A stretch of DNA of 64,000 nucleotides, taken from the NCBI RefSeq assembly GCF_900115745.1, contig NZ_FOXP01000004.1, forward strand, positions 64,501 to 128,500, in the 5' to 3' direction. The position numbers and the translations under genes were made by a program. This stretch comes from Sphingomonas rubra (GTDB lineage Bacteria > Pseudomonadota > Alphaproteobacteria > Sphingomonadales > Sphingomonadaceae). Position 1 is the stretch's first letter. Each line of letters opens with the position of its first letter. The notes beneath the pieces are model-generated. The model ran no database searches. It was given only the letters and a program-made list of their open reading frames with translations, and had not been told where the DNA came from. Shown here piece by piece: positions 27,376-36,827 of this stretch.

Positions 27376-28249
27376 TGAGCCCTTCCTGCGCGGCGCTCGC
27401 GACCAGCCGGCCGTCCTGCGTGAACACGCGACCGCGGTTGAACCCGCGCGCGTGCCCCGCCCACGGACTGTCCATGCTGTAGAGCAGCCACTCGTCCGCG
27501 CGGAACGGCTCGTGCAGCCATAGCGCATGGTCCAGGCTCGCGGTCTGCATGTCGGGGCTCATCCAGCCTACGCCGTGCGGCAGCATCGACGTGCCGAGCA
27601 GGCCCATGTCGGACGCGTAGGCGAGCACCGCCCGGTGCAGCGCCGGATCGTCGCCGATCGGCGCGGCCAGCCTGAACCACACATGCTGCACCGGCTCGCC
27701 CACCTCGGGCTTGACCCAGTTTCGAGGGGCGACCGGGCGGATGTCGATCGGCCGCGGGCGCAGCAGTACGCGGTGGTATCTCTCCGGAATGTCCGCGGCC
27801 ATCGCCCGGCGCAGCTCGCGCTCGCTGGTCAGCTCCTCCGGCCCGGGTACGTCGGGCATCGTATCCTGATGCGCGAGGCCGTCCTCGGGCAGCTGGAACG
27901 AGCATGCCATGTTGAGGATCGGCTTGCCCCGCTGCATCGCGATCACCCGCCGCGTCGCGAAGCTGCGCCCCTCGAAATCGCGGACGACGCGGTAGACGAT
28001 CGGGAAGTTCTCGTCGCCAGGCCGCATGAAATAGGCGTGGAGCGAATGGGCGACCTTGGGCGCTTCGGTCGACCGCTGCGCCGCCTGCAACGCCTGCGCG
28101 ATCACCTGCCCGCCGAACACGCGGCCCTCGCCACCGGGCTGGCGCGCGCCCCGGAACAGGTCGCAATCGATCTCTTCGACGTCGAGCAGCGTGGCGAGGC
28201 CGGCGACGAGTTGCTCGGGCGTCGTGTCGTGGGGCGTGTTCAGGTCCAT
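27362..28249 (-). CDS. tesB: Acyl-CoA thioesterase II
   Basis: 295 residues, the normal TesB length. It hydrolyses medium to long acyl-CoAs to free acid and CoA. The double hot-dog signatures are [13 protein letters not shown] and [10 protein letters not shown] in the first half and [25 protein letters not shown] and SAAQEGLIR in the second, giving the Asp, Thr/Ser and Gln of the catalytic triad known from E. coli TesB. It starts the leftward side of the fatty-acid cluster, 31 bases after the upstream ACAD stop, so it probably shares a transcript with that gene. Confidence 0.95.
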   Translation of the reverse strand: MDLNTPHDTTPEQLVAGLATLLDVEEIDCDLFRGARQPGGEGRVFGGQVIAQALQAAQRSTEAPKVAHSLHAYFMRPGDENFPIVYRVVRDFEGRSFATRRVIAMQRGKPILNMACSFQLPEDGLAHQDTMPDVPGPEELTSERELRRAMAADIPERYHRVLLRPRPIDIRPVAPRNWVKPEVGEPVQHVWFRLAAPIGDDPALHRAVLAYASDMGLLGTSMLPHGVGWMSPDMQTASLDHALWLHEPFRADEWLLYSMDSPWAGHARGFNRGRVFTQDGRLVASAAQEGLIRRR

Positions 28250-28280
28250 GCGGCTCCCTCGTCGCGCAAGCGGCAGACCG

Positions 28281-29408
28281 TCAATAGCCTGCGGCGCGTG
28301 CGAGCCTGTCCGCGTGGAAGTTGGCGTCGCCCCACAGCTCGGACAGGACGCGCGCGCGCTTCATGTAGAAGCCGATGTCGTACTCGTCGGTCATGCCAAT
28401 GCCGCCGTGCATCTGGACGCCTTCGTTGACCGACAGCGTCGTGGCCATCGCGGTCATCGCCTTGGCGACCGACACCGCCTCCTCCGCCTTGTCGCTGCCC
28501 GCGTCGAGTAGCTGCTGCGCCTTCAGGACGGCGGCGCGCGCGACCTCCATCTCGCTGTAGAGATGCGCCGCACGGTGCTGGAGCGCCTGATATTCGCCGA
28601 TCAGCCGGCCGAACTGCTTACGTTCCTTGAGGTAGCCGACCGTCATCGCCATCGCACCGCCGCCGACGCCGAGCAGCTCGGCCGAGGCACCGGTGCGGCC
28701 GGCGCGCAGCAGCCGGTCGAGCGGATCGCGACCGGCATCGACCTCGCCGATCACCGCGTCCGCGTCGACTTCGACCCCGTCAAAGTCGAGATGGGCGGCG
28801 ATGCTCGAGTCGGCGAGCCGCTCGGCGCGCTTGTCGAGCCTGGCGGCGTCCGTCGGCACCGCGAACAAGGTGATGCCCTCGGCATCCTCGGCTGCGCCGG
28901 CGGTACGGGCGGCGACGATCAGCAGGTCGGCGACATGGGCGTGCGTGACAAAACGCTTGGCGCCGGTCAGCCGAAAGCCGTTGCCGGCGCGCTCCGCCTT
29001 CAACGCCACGCGATCGCGGTGCTTGGGCGTCTCGTCGATCGCGAGTGCGGCGACGGTCTCACCCGCGACGATGCCGGGGTACCAGCGCTCGGCGTGCGGC
29101 GTGCCCTTCAGCGCCTCGACTGCGGCGACGGCGGTGGTGAGAAAGGGGGAGGGGGAGAGGTTGCGACCGATCTCCTCCAGCACGACGCCGGCCTCGACGT
29201 GCCCCAGGCCGAGACCGCCCTGATCCTCGCCGACGAGGATGCCGGTGAAGCCCATCTCAGCGAACTGCTTCCACAGGTCGCGGCTGAACCCGGTTCGGTC
29301 GTCGACGTCGCGCAAGGACCGGAGATGCGACACCGGTGCGTTCTCGCCGACGAAGTCGCGGATCGTGTCCTGCAGGGTAGTCTGGTCGTCGTCGAGGTAG
29401 AGGGGCAT
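28281..29408 (-). CDS. Acyl-CoA dehydrogenase family protein
   Basis: 375 residues from the ATG at 29408 with GGAG before it. The ACAD fold is present (FAEMGFTGILVGEDQGGLGLG, LKERKQFGRLIGEYQALQH, MHGGIGMTDEYDIGFYMKRA). The C-terminus ends soon after that segment, without the YEGT-type loop that often holds the catalytic base. Such shorter subunits often pair with a second ACAD in mixed tetramers, as with Mycobacterium FadE28/FadE29. The gene upstream on the same strand encodes a 394-residue ACAD, a natural partner. Confidence 0.9.
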   Translation of the reverse strand: MPLYLDDDQTTLQDTIRDFVGENAPVSHLRSLRDVDDRTGFSRDLWKQFAEMGFTGILVGEDQGGLGLGHVEAGVVLEEIGRNLSPSPFLTTAVAAVEALKGTPHAERWYPGIVAGETVAALAIDETPKHRDRVALKAERAGNGFRLTGAKRFVTHAHVADLLIVAARTAGAAEDAEGITLFAVPTDAARLDKRAERLADSSIAAHLDFDGVEVDADAVIGEVDAGRDPLDRLLRAGRTGASAELLGVGGGAMAMTVGYLKERKQFGRLIGEYQALQHRAAHLYSEMEVARAAVLKAQQLLDAGSDKAEEAVSVAKAMTAMATTLSVNEGVQMHGGIGMTDEYDIGFYMKRARVLSELWGDANFHADRLARAAGY

Positions 29409-29427
29409 GATGAACTCCGAAAAAAGC

Positions 29428-29532
29428 CGTTCGTGGTGAGGAGAGGCTGAGCCTGTCGAAGCCTCGTCTCGAACCACCCTTTCCTTCGAGAGGCCGCTTC
29501 GACTTCGCTCAGCGACTCCTCAGGACGAACGG
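29428..29532. repeat. Long imperfect inverted repeat of the TTCGAC/GCTCAGC type
   Basis: CCGTTCGTGGTGAGGAGAGG... (29428-29464) pairs with an inverted partner ending in ACGAACGG at 29532. The arms are about 36 bases and mostly identical, containing GCTGAGC and TCGAAGC. It fills the gap between two ACAD genes and differs from the CCCCGG elements. Similar sequences are widespread in GC-rich genomes. Confidence 0.8.
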
Positions 29533-29554
29533 AAGGGCAGGGGCACGCGAGCTG

Positions 29555-30739
29555 CTACGCTCCCGGCAGTTCGAGGATGCGCTTGGCGATGATGTTGAGC
29601 TGTACCTCCGACGTGCCGCCTTCGATCGAGTTGGCCTTGGTGCGCAGCCAGGCGCGCGCCGGGGCGCCGCCGCGGGTCGCCTCGCTGTCCCATTCGAGCG
29701 CGTCGGAACCGCCCCCCGCCATCTGCAGCTCGTGGCGGTCCTTGTTCAGCTCGGTGCCGTAGTACTTCATCATCGATGGCTGCGCGGGGTGGGCGCGGCC
29801 GGCCTTGAGTTCGTCGATGAAGCGCTCCGACATCGCCGCGAACGCCTTTGCACGAACCTGGAACAGCGCCATCTGCGACCGCAGGATCGGGTCGTCGAGG
29901 CGGCCCGCATCGTCGAGGCCGATCGCGGCCACTGCGCCGGGTACCAGCGTGTCACGGCCGCCTTCGCCCAGCCCCATGCCCGAGATCATCTCGCGCTCGT
30001 GGCCAAGCAGGTATTTGGCGACGTCCCAGCCCTTGTTCTCGTCGTGGACGCGGTTCTTCTTGGGAACCTTCACGTCGTCGAAGAAGGTTTCGCAGAAGGG
30101 CGAGTAGCCCGAGATCAGGAGGATCGGCTTGGTCGATACGCCCTCCAATTCCATGTCGAACAGCACGAAGCTGATCCCGCCCTGCTTGGTCGTCTTGTCC
30201 GTGCGGACGAGGCAGAAGATCCAGTCGGCCTGGTCGGCATAGCTGGTCCACACCTTCTGTCCGTTGACGACGTAATGGTCGCCCGCGTCGTCGGCGGAGG
30301 TCGCAAGGCTGGCGAGGTCGGAGCCGGCATTGGGCTCCGAATAGCCCTGGCACCAGCGGATCTCCCCGCGCACGATCTTGGGCAGATGCTCGCGCTTCTG
30401 CTCCTCGTTGCCATATTTGAGCAGCGCCGGCCCGAGCATCGAGATGCCGAAGCTGTAGAGCGGCGAGCGCGCATTGATCGCGCGCATCTCCTCGCGCAGG
30501 ATCTTGGTCTCTGCGGGCGATAGGCCGCCGCCGCCATATTCCCTAGGCCAGTCGGGGACGGTCCAGCCGCGCTGGCCCATGACGTCGAGCCACTGCTTCT
30601 GCTCCGGGCTGGAGGGCGTGAAGCGGCGGCCGCCCCAGCAGACGTCCTTGTCGGACTTCACCGGCTTGCGCATCTCTGGCGGGCAGTTCTCCTCCAGCCA
30701 GGCGCGGGTGTCGGAGCGGAAGGTATCGAGGTCGGTCAT
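29555..30739 (-). CDS. Acyl-CoA dehydrogenase
   Basis: 394 residues from the ATG at 30739; the frame is open further upstream but without a start signal and overlapping repeat DNA. Visible parts are WPREYGGGGLSPAE, GYSEPNAGSDLASLAT, NGQKVWTSYADQADW and the C-terminal IEGGTSEVQLNIIAKRILEL. This is the large sphingomonad/actinobacterial FadE group acting on fatty or steroid-side-chain acyl-CoAs. It is followed on the same strand by the shorter ACAD at 28281 and preceded by the FadB/FadJ-like gene, making a compact beta-oxidation unit. Confidence 0.92.
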   Translation of the reverse strand: MTDLDTFRSDTRAWLEENCPPEMRKPVKSDKDVCWGGRRFTPSSPEQKQWLDVMGQRGWTVPDWPREYGGGGLSPAETKILREEMRAINARSPLYSFGISMLGPALLKYGNEEQKREHLPKIVRGEIRWCQGYSEPNAGSDLASLATSADDAGDHYVVNGQKVWTSYADQADWIFCLVRTDKTTKQGGISFVLFDMELEGVSTKPILLISGYSPFCETFFDDVKVPKKNRVHDENKGWDVAKYLLGHEREMISGMGLGEGGRDTLVPGAVAAIGLDDAGRLDDPILRSQMALFQVRAKAFAAMSERFIDELKAGRAHPAQPSMMKYYGTELNKDRHELQMAGGGSDALEWDSEATRGGAPARAWLRTKANSIEGGTSEVQLNIIAKRILELPGA

Positions 30740-30770
30740 TCTGTGTCTCCGCCGACGTTCTTCTTTTTTC

Positions 30771-30850
30771 GTCACCCCGGATTTGATCCGGGGTCCCGCT
30801 TCTTGGCCGGCGAAAGGAAGCGGGACCCCGGCTCGAGGCCGGGGCGACGG
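30771..30850. repeat. CCCCGG-type intergenic palindrome pair
   Basis: GTCACCCCGGATTTGATCCG and its inverted partner (GGGACCCCGGCTCGAGGCCG) lie between the ACAD start and the FadB/FadJ-like stop. Same family as 1911-2073. Confidence 0.85.
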
Positions 30851-30858
30851 ATGGATGG

Positions 30859-32889
30859 TTACTTGATCCGGCCGCCGGAAGCGGCCGCGTCCTTCAGGCT
30901 CTTCGCCGGCGTGAAGCCGTATTTCTCCAGCCCTTCGACGACCTTCGGCAGTCCTTCGGACTGCGCCCAGAACATCGGGCCGCCGCGATAGACGGGCCAG
31001 CCATAGCCGTAGATCCACACCACATCGACGTCCGACGCGCGCTGCGCCTTGCCCTCTTCGAGGATCAGCGCGCCCTCGTTGACCATCGTGTAGAGCGTGC
31101 GCGCGACGATCTCCTCGTCCGGGATCTCGCGCGGCGTCACGCCCGACTTGGCGCGGAAATCCTCGATGATCTCGGCGACGCGCGGGGAGTTCGAGGGCGT
31201 GCGCTTCTCGTCATAGTCGTAGAAGCCCGCCTTGGTCTTCTGGCCCCAGCGGTTCTCGGCGGCGAGCGCGTCGCGGATGTTCTCGATCCGGCTCGGATCG
31301 CGGTGCCAGCCGATATCGACGCCGGCGAGGTCGCTCATCTGGAACGGCCCCATCGGCATGCCGAAGGCGACGTGGACACGGTCGATCTGCTCCGGCGTCG
31401 CGCCTTCCAGCAGCAGCTTGGTCGCCTCGACCTGGCGGGGCATCAGCATGCGGTTGCCGATGAAGCCGTAGGTGACGCCTGCGACGACGGCGACCTTCTT
31501 GATGCGCTTGGCCAACGCCATGACAGTCGCCAGCACGTCGGGCGCGGTTTTGGCGCCGCGGACGACTTCCAGCAGCTTCATGACGTTGGCGGGGGAGAAG
31601 AAGTGCATGCCGACCACGTCGCCGGGGCGGGACGTGACCGCGGCGATCTCGTCGATGTCGAGGTACGACGTATTCGAGGCGAGGATCGCGCCCGGCTTGG
31701 CGATCTTGTCGAGGCGCGTGAAGATCTCCTTCTTCACGTCCATGTTCTCGTAGACGGCCTCGATGATGAGGTCGCATTCGGCGAGATCGTCGAAGTTCAG
31801 CGTCGGCGTCAGCGCGCCCATCGCGGCTTCGACCTGTTCGGGCTTCATTCGCCCCTTGGCGGCAGTCGCTTCGTAGTTCTTGCGCACCGTGCCGGTGCCG
31901 CGATCGAGCGCTTCCTGCTGCATCTCGACGATCGTCACCGGGATGCCTGCCGACAGGAAGTTCATCGAGATGCCACCGCCCATCGTGCCCGCGCCGATCA
32001 CGCCGACGCGCTTGATCTCGCGCAGCTGGGTGTCGGCGGGGACGTCGTCGATCTTGGAGGCCTGACGCTCGGCGAAGAAGATGTGGCGCTGGGCGGCGGA
32101 CTGCACGCCCATCATCAGTTTCATGAACTCCTGCCGCTCGAATGCCGACCCTTCCGCGTAGGACGAACCGTCGGTCGCCTTCTCGACGCAGGCGATATTG
32201 GCGAGCGGCGCCTCGAAGCCACGGAAGCGGCGGGCATTGTCCTTCTTGAACGCGGCGACCGCATCTGGATCGGCGGCGGCGACCTTCTCGCTGGCGCGCG
32301 GGATCGGGCGCGCCGCCTTGATCTCGCGCGCGAAGGCGATGGCGTCCGCCTCCAGCGAGTCCTCACCGGCGAGGCGATCGACCAGTCCGGCCTCGTGCGC
32401 TTTCTTCGCCGGGATCTGATCGCCCTTGGCGGTCAGTTCCAGTGCCAGCTTGACGCCGGCGATGCGCGGCAGCCGCTGCGTGCCGCCCGCGCCGGGGAGC
32501 AGGCCGAGCTTGACCTCGGGCGTGCCGAGCTTGGCCGAGGGAACAGCGATGCGATAATGGCTGGCGAGCGCGACCTCGCAGCCCCCGCCGAGTGCGGTGC
32601 CGTGGATCGCGGCGAGGACCGGCTTGTCCGACGCCTCGATCATGTCGACTAGCGTCGGCAGCAGCGGATCGACTGGCGGCTTGGTGAATTCGGTGATGTC
32701 GGCGCCCGCGAAGAAGGTGCGGCCGTCGCAGCGGATCACCATCGCCTCCACGCTCGCGTCGGCGACGCCCTCCTTGATCGCGGCCTCCAGGCCCTGGCGG
32801 ACGGCGGCGGAGAGCGCGTTGACCGGCTGGTTGTCGGAGATGATGACGAGGATCTCGTCGTGGCGCTCGGTGCGGATCGGGGAGGTCAT
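30859..32889 (-). CDS. fadJ: Bifunctional enoyl-CoA hydratase/3-hydroxyacyl-CoA dehydrogenase
   Basis: 676 residues. The N-terminal crotonase domain has both catalytic glutamates in GGGCEVAL and [15 protein letters not shown]. The central Rossmann domain has [11 protein letters not shown], and the dehydrogenase His is in [18 protein letters not shown], followed by two helical domains. It hydrates 2-enoyl-CoA and oxidises the product to 3-ketoacyl-CoA with NAD. Whether FadB- or FadJ-like cannot be told from reading; no thiolase gene is next to it. It heads the leftward run with the two ACADs and the thioesterase. Confidence 0.95.
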   Translation of the reverse strand: MTSPIRTERHDEILVIISDNQPVNALSAAVRQGLEAAIKEGVADASVEAMVIRCDGRTFFAGADITEFTKPPVDPLLPTLVDMIEASDKPVLAAIHGTALGGGCEVALASHYRIAVPSAKLGTPEVKLGLLPGAGGTQRLPRIAGVKLALELTAKGDQIPAKKAHEAGLVDRLAGEDSLEADAIAFAREIKAARPIPRASEKVAAADPDAVAAFKKDNARRFRGFEAPLANIACVEKATDGSSYAEGSAFERQEFMKLMMGVQSAAQRHIFFAERQASKIDDVPADTQLREIKRVGVIGAGTMGGGISMNFLSAGIPVTIVEMQQEALDRGTGTVRKNYEATAAKGRMKPEQVEAAMGALTPTLNFDDLAECDLIIEAVYENMDVKKEIFTRLDKIAKPGAILASNTSYLDIDEIAAVTSRPGDVVGMHFFSPANVMKLLEVVRGAKTAPDVLATVMALAKRIKKVAVVAGVTYGFIGNRMLMPRQVEATKLLLEGATPEQIDRVHVAFGMPMGPFQMSDLAGVDIGWHRDPSRIENIRDALAAENRWGQKTKAGFYDYDEKRTPSNSPRVAEIIEDFRAKSGVTPREIPDEEIVARTLYTMVNEGALILEEGKAQRASDVDVVWIYGYGWPVYRGGPMFWAQSEGLPKVVEGLEKYGFTPAKSLKDAAASGGRIK

Positions 32890-32912
32890 GTGGTTCTCCT
32901 AGGCAAGCTGGC

Positions 32913-32996
32913 CGTCGTGCCGGACTTGTCCCGGCATCCAGAGCCGAGCAGCGTACCGCCCATGACCCTGGATCCCGGGACAAGCCCGGGACAACG
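32913..32996. repeat. CCCCGG-type intergenic palindrome pair
   Basis: GTCGTGCCGGACTTGTCCCG and an inverted partner (GGATCCCGGGACAAGCCCGG) between the serine-hydrolase stop and the fadJ start, both genes leftward. Confidence 0.8.
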
Positions 32997-33008
32997 AAAG
33001 GGAAAGTA

Positions 33009-34229
33009 TCAGACGAGGCCGGCGTAGATCATGGTCTTGATCTCGCGACGGATGGGATAGGCGGAGGACGGCGACAGCTGCGTCATGAACACCATGTGCA
33101 GCCGCTCGACCGGATCGCAGAAGAAGGCGGTCGAGAAGATGCCGCCCCAGTAATATTCGCCGACCGACCCCGGCAGCATCGCGCGCGCCGGATCGATCGT
33201 CACCGCGAAGCCCAGGCCAAAGCCCGCGCCCGCGTTGGTCGTCTCGCTGAACATCGATCGTGACAGCGACGCGAGGTCCGCCCCGCCCGGCAGGTGGTTG
33301 GCGGTCATCAATTCGATCGTCTTGCGGCCGAGCAGCCCCTCTCCGCCGTTCAGCAGGAACGAGCAGAAGCGATGATAGTCGAGACTGGTCGACACCAACC
33401 CGCCGCCGCCGGACAGCAGCTTCGGCGCGCGGCGCCACGCGCTCGATGCGCCGGCATCGTAGAGGACGCGATTACCCGGCGGGTCGAGCGCCCAGCAGTC
33501 GACCAGCCGGTCGATCTCGGTCTCGGGCACCTGGAAGAAAGTATCGTCCATGCCGAGCGGGAGAAAAATCCGCTCGCGGAAGAAGGTGTCGAGCGCCTGT
33601 CCCGACACCCGCTCGACCACGGCGCCCAGCACGTCGGTCGCCACCGAGTAATTCCATCCCGTGCCCGGCGCGAACTCCAGCGGGATCTCGGCGAGCGCGG
33701 CAACGAAGCTCTGGAGGTCGTGCGCGCCGTGCCAGCTTTCCAGCTTGCCGGCGCGATAGGCGGCGTCGATGTTGGAGCGGTTCTGAAAGCCGTATGTGAA
33801 GCCTGCCGTGTGGCGCAGCAGGTCAACCATCCGCATTGGCTCGCCCACCGGCGTCGTCGCGAATGGCGCCGCCCCGCCGCCGCCTGCCCATACGCCGGTC
33901 TTCGACAGTTCGGGCAGAACGTGGTGGACAGGCGTGTCGAGCGCGACCTTCGCCTGCTCGACCAGCATCATGAACGCGACCGAGGTGACCGGCTTGGTCA
34001 TCGATGCGATGCGGAACAGCGACCGGTCGTTCACCGGCGAAGACTCGCCGTCGCGGGCGGCGCCCTGGTGCGAGAAGTGGACGATCTCGCCATCCCGGGC
34101 GACCAGCAGCTGCGCGTGCGGCAGCAGGCCGGTGTCCAGATATTTGGCGGCGAGGTGCCGGTCGATCGCGGCGAGCCGACCGGGTGCGAAGCCCTTCGTT
34201 GCCGCGTCGTCGATCATGCCCTGGTCCAT
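33009..34229 (-). CDS. Serine hydrolase, beta-lactamase/esterase family (EstB-like)
   Basis: 406 residues from the ATG at 34229, which has AGCGAGGG just before it; an in-frame ATG at 34247 is an alternative. The nucleophile is in FRIASMTKPVTS (S-x-x-K), the tyrosine motif is NYSVATD rather than Y-x-N, and a WGG segment stands near the C-terminus, as in class C-like esterases. No signal peptide is seen, so it is cytoplasmic. Such proteins are often found inside sphingomonad beta-oxidation clusters and may cleave ester or lactone substrates; the exact substrate is not known. An antibiotic role is unlikely. Confidence 0.88.
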   Translation of the reverse strand: MDQGMIDDAATKGFAPGRLAAIDRHLAAKYLDTGLLPHAQLLVARDGEIVHFSHQGAARDGESSPVNDRSLFRIASMTKPVTSVAFMMLVEQAKVALDTPVHHVLPELSKTGVWAGGGGAAPFATTPVGEPMRMVDLLRHTAGFTYGFQNRSNIDAAYRAGKLESWHGAHDLQSFVAALAEIPLEFAPGTGWNYSVATDVLGAVVERVSGQALDTFFRERIFLPLGMDDTFFQVPETEIDRLVDCWALDPPGNRVLYDAGASSAWRRAPKLLSGGGGLVSTSLDYHRFCSFLLNGGEGLLGRKTIELMTANHLPGGADLASLSRSMFSETTNAGAGFGLGFAVTIDPARAMLPGSVGEYYWGGIFSTAFFCDPVERLHMVFMTQLSPSSAYPIRREIKTMIYAGLV

Positions 34230-34346
34230 ACCCTCGCTTCGAAACACCGGATCGCCCTATCGCCTTGAAGCGGGTGCGGATCAACTATAAACCGCCGAAA
34301 CGTTGCCCGCCAGCGGCAAACCCGACCTTCTAGGAGCAGCCCCATC

Positions 34347-36080
34347 GTGACCAGCGGCCCCGTCATCGCGCTTTCTCCTGCCTGGCCTGCCACCACGCTC
34401 GCGGAGGCGACCGCTCGGTTGACGGCGCCGGGTATGAAATTCGAGATGGAGGAGGTCGCGGTCCGCGGCGTGCCGACGCGCGTGTGGAAGAACACGCCGC
34501 CTTCGCTGCCCTGGCTTCTCACCGCGGCGCGCGCCCATGGCGAGCGACTGCTGACGATCTACGAGGATGAGCGCGTCACCTACGAGGCGAATTTTCGCGC
34601 CACGGCGGCGCTGTCGGCGCACCTCGCCAGGGCGGGGATCGGACGGGGCGACCGGGTGGCGATCGCGATGCGCAACCTGCCCGAATGGATCGCGGCGTTC
34701 TTCGCGATCACCGCGCTCGGCGCGGTCGCGGTGCCGCTCAACGCCTGGTGGACGGGTGGCGAGCTCGCCTACGGCTTGTCCGATTCGGGCGCCAAGCTGT
34801 TGATCGCCGACGGCGAGCGGCACGAGCGGCTGCTGGCGCACTATGCCGATCTCCCCTCGGTGGAAGCGGTGCTGGTGGCGCGCGCGACGACCCCGCTCGA
34901 CGGTCACGCGACCCGGCTGGAGGAGGTGATCGGCACACCGCACGACTGGTCGGCGCTGCCCGACGCCGCGCTACCCCTGGTCGACATCGCATCGGACGAC
35001 GACGCGACGATCTTCTACACCAGCGGCACCACGGGCGCGCCCAAGGGGGCGGTGGGAACGCACCGATCCATCCTCACCAACATCCTGTCGTCCGGTTTCT
35101 CCGCGGCGCGCTCCTACATCCGCCGGGGCGAGGTGCCGCCCGAGGCGGCGCCCCGCGTCGCACTGACGGTGATCCCGATGTTCCACGTCACCGCCTGTTC
35201 GGCGCACATGATGGCATCGATCGCGACCGGCAGCACGACGATCTTCATGCGCCGCTGGGACACGGTGCGCGCGATGGAGATCATCGAGCGTGAGCGGGTA
35301 ACGCTGACCGGCGGCGTGCCGACGATCGCGTGGCAGCTGCTCGAACACCCCGATCGCGATCGCTACGACCTGTCGAGCCTGGAGGCGATCGCCTATGGCG
35401 GCGCACCGTCCGCGCCCGAGCTGGTCCGCCGCATTTACGAGGAGTTCGGCGCGCTGCCCGGCAACGGCTGGGGGATGACCGAGACCACGGCGACGGTGAC
35501 GCATCATGTCGCCGAGGATTATCTCAACCGCCCCGACAGCGCCGGGCCGCCGGTCGCGGTCGCCGACCTGAAGATCATGGATGCCGACGGAACCACCGAA
35601 CTGCCGGTCGGCGAGGTCGGCGAATTGTGGTCGAAGGGACCGATGAACGCGCGCGCCTATTGGAACAAGCCGGAGGCGTCGGCGACCACCTTCGTCGACG
35701 GCTGGGTGCGGACGGGCGATCTCGCGCGGCTCGACGAGGAGGGATTCCTGTTCGTCGTCGATCGCGCGAAGGACATGGTGATCCGCGGTGGCGAGAACAT
35801 CTACTCGATCGAGGTCGAGAACGTCCTCTACGCGCACCCGGCGGTCACCGACGCGGCGTTGGTCGGCATCCCGCACCGCACGCTCGGCGAGGAGCCGGCG
35901 GCGGTGGTCCACCTCGCCCCCGGCGAGCGCGCGAGCGAGGCGGAGTTGCAGCAGTGGGTTCGCGACCGGCTGGCTGCCTTCAAGGTGCCGGTGGCGATCC
36001 GCTTCTCGGAGGCGACCTTGCCGCGGAACGCCAACGGCAAGGTGCTCAAGACCGAGCTGCGGCAATTGTTCGCCGACTAG
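34347..36080 (+). CDS. Acyl-CoA synthetase (class I adenylate-forming enzyme)
   Basis: 577 residues from a GTG at 34347 with AGGAG 10 bases before it. The AMP-binding P-loop is YTSGTTGAPKGA, then GWGMTETTA, GDLARLDEEGFLFVVDRAKDM and a final catalytic lysine in NGKVLKTELRQL. It lies divergent from the serine hydrolase, at the end of the fatty-acid region, so it probably activates a fatty or related acid for the enzymes encoded to its left. Its stop codon shares CTAG with the stop of the convergent next gene. Confidence 0.93.
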   Translation: MTSGPVIALSPAWPATTLAEATARLTAPGMKFEMEEVAVRGVPTRVWKNTPPSLPWLLTAARAHGERLLTIYEDERVTYEANFRATAALSAHLARAGIGRGDRVAIAMRNLPEWIAAFFAITALGAVAVPLNAWWTGGELAYGLSDSGAKLLIADGERHERLLAHYADLPSVEAVLVARATTPLDGHATRLEEVIGTPHDWSALPDAALPLVDIASDDDATIFYTSGTTGAPKGAVGTHRSILTNILSSGFSAARSYIRRGEVPPEAAPRVALTVIPMFHVTACSAHMMASIATGSTTIFMRRWDTVRAMEIIERERVTLTGGVPTIAWQLLEHPDRDRYDLSSLEAIAYGGAPSAPELVRRIYEEFGALPGNGWGMTETTATVTHHVAEDYLNRPDSAGPPVAVADLKIMDADGTTELPVGEVGELWSKGPMNARAYWNKPEASATTFVDGWVRTGDLARLDEEGFLFVVDRAKDMVIRGGENIYSIEVENVLYAHPAVTDAALVGIPHRTLGEEPAAVVHLAPGERASEAELQQWVRDRLAAFKVPVAIRFSEATLPRNANGKVLKTELRQLFAD

Positions 36081-36610
36081 CGGCAGCGCACGTTGCTGTC
36101 CTGGTCCACCGCGCGGCCGGCGAGCGCGCCGGCCGCGCCGCCGAGCAGCGTGCCGAGGATGCGGCTGCGGCCGCCGTCGATGACGTTGCCGAGAATGCCA
36201 CCCGCCGCGCCGCCGACGATCAGGCCGGTGGTGCCGTCGTTGCGGCGGCAATAATAGCGGCCGTCATAGCCGGCATAGACGCGCTCGTTGGGCTGCACGA
36301 TCCGCTCGCGATACTGGGTGCCGCCACGATAGTCGCGGGCGGGATCGTAGACGGCCTCGTCCTCTTCCGAGTAGCCGTAGGCGTCGGGCGCGCGGCGATA
36401 GCCGTTGTCGTAAGCGGGAGGTGGAGCGTAGGCGGCGCGGCCGCCGCGGGCGGCCTGATAGCGATCCGCCTCCTGGCGGTAGATCTGGTACTCGCGATCG
36501 AAGCGGTCCTGCGCGGCCTGGAAGCGCGCGTCGGCGGCACTCGACTGCGCCTGGGCGGCGGGCGCCAGCGCGGTGATCGCGAGTGATGCGGCGAGGATGC
36601 GGGAAAGCAT
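36077..36610 (-). CDS. Secreted glycine-zipper (2TM) domain protein
   Basis: 177 residues with a signal peptide (cleavage after AAQAQ, near residue 22). The middle is rich in Tyr, Arg and Asp, and the C-terminal third has two Gly/Ala helices (GLIVGGAAGGILGNVIDGG and LGTLLGGAAGALAGRAVD) of the glycine-zipper 2TM type, as in SlyB-like envelope proteins. It ends NVRCR. It probably inserts in or supports the envelope. The start is set by the signal peptide; upstream in-frame codons are antisense to the mlaA region. Confidence 0.85.
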   Translation of the reverse strand: MLSRILAASLAITALAPAAQAQSSAADARFQAAQDRFDREYQIYRQEADRYQAARGGRAAYAPPPAYDNGYRRAPDAYGYSEEDEAVYDPARDYRGGTQYRERIVQPNERVYAGYDGRYYCRRNDGTTGLIVGGAAGGILGNVIDGGRSRILGTLLGGAAGALAGRAVDQDSNVRCR

Positions 36611-36827
36611 GAACAACGGTCCTCCGGCCCGCGAATCGGGCATGGTGGCGAGTTTACGGGTAACGGACGAACTGGTTCCTGAACGGGACGGCCGGCCGCT
36701 CGCGAAGCCGATTGGATCATTCAGCGCGGACGTATATGGAGGCGTCGCGGGCCGGTCTTCGGCGCATCGCCAAGGTACGCGTAAGAGGGTCACGACCATC
36801 GGCTTCCCAGCCTATATCGCAGCCGCG

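Noticed and set aside
29555..31018. Longer start for the second ACAD
   Set aside because: The extra part is built from repeat DNA and has no ribosome site; the ATG at 30739 is used.
33009..34229. Class C beta-lactamase
   Set aside because: No signal peptide, an altered tyrosine motif and a lipid-catabolic context favour an esterase-type serine hydrolase.
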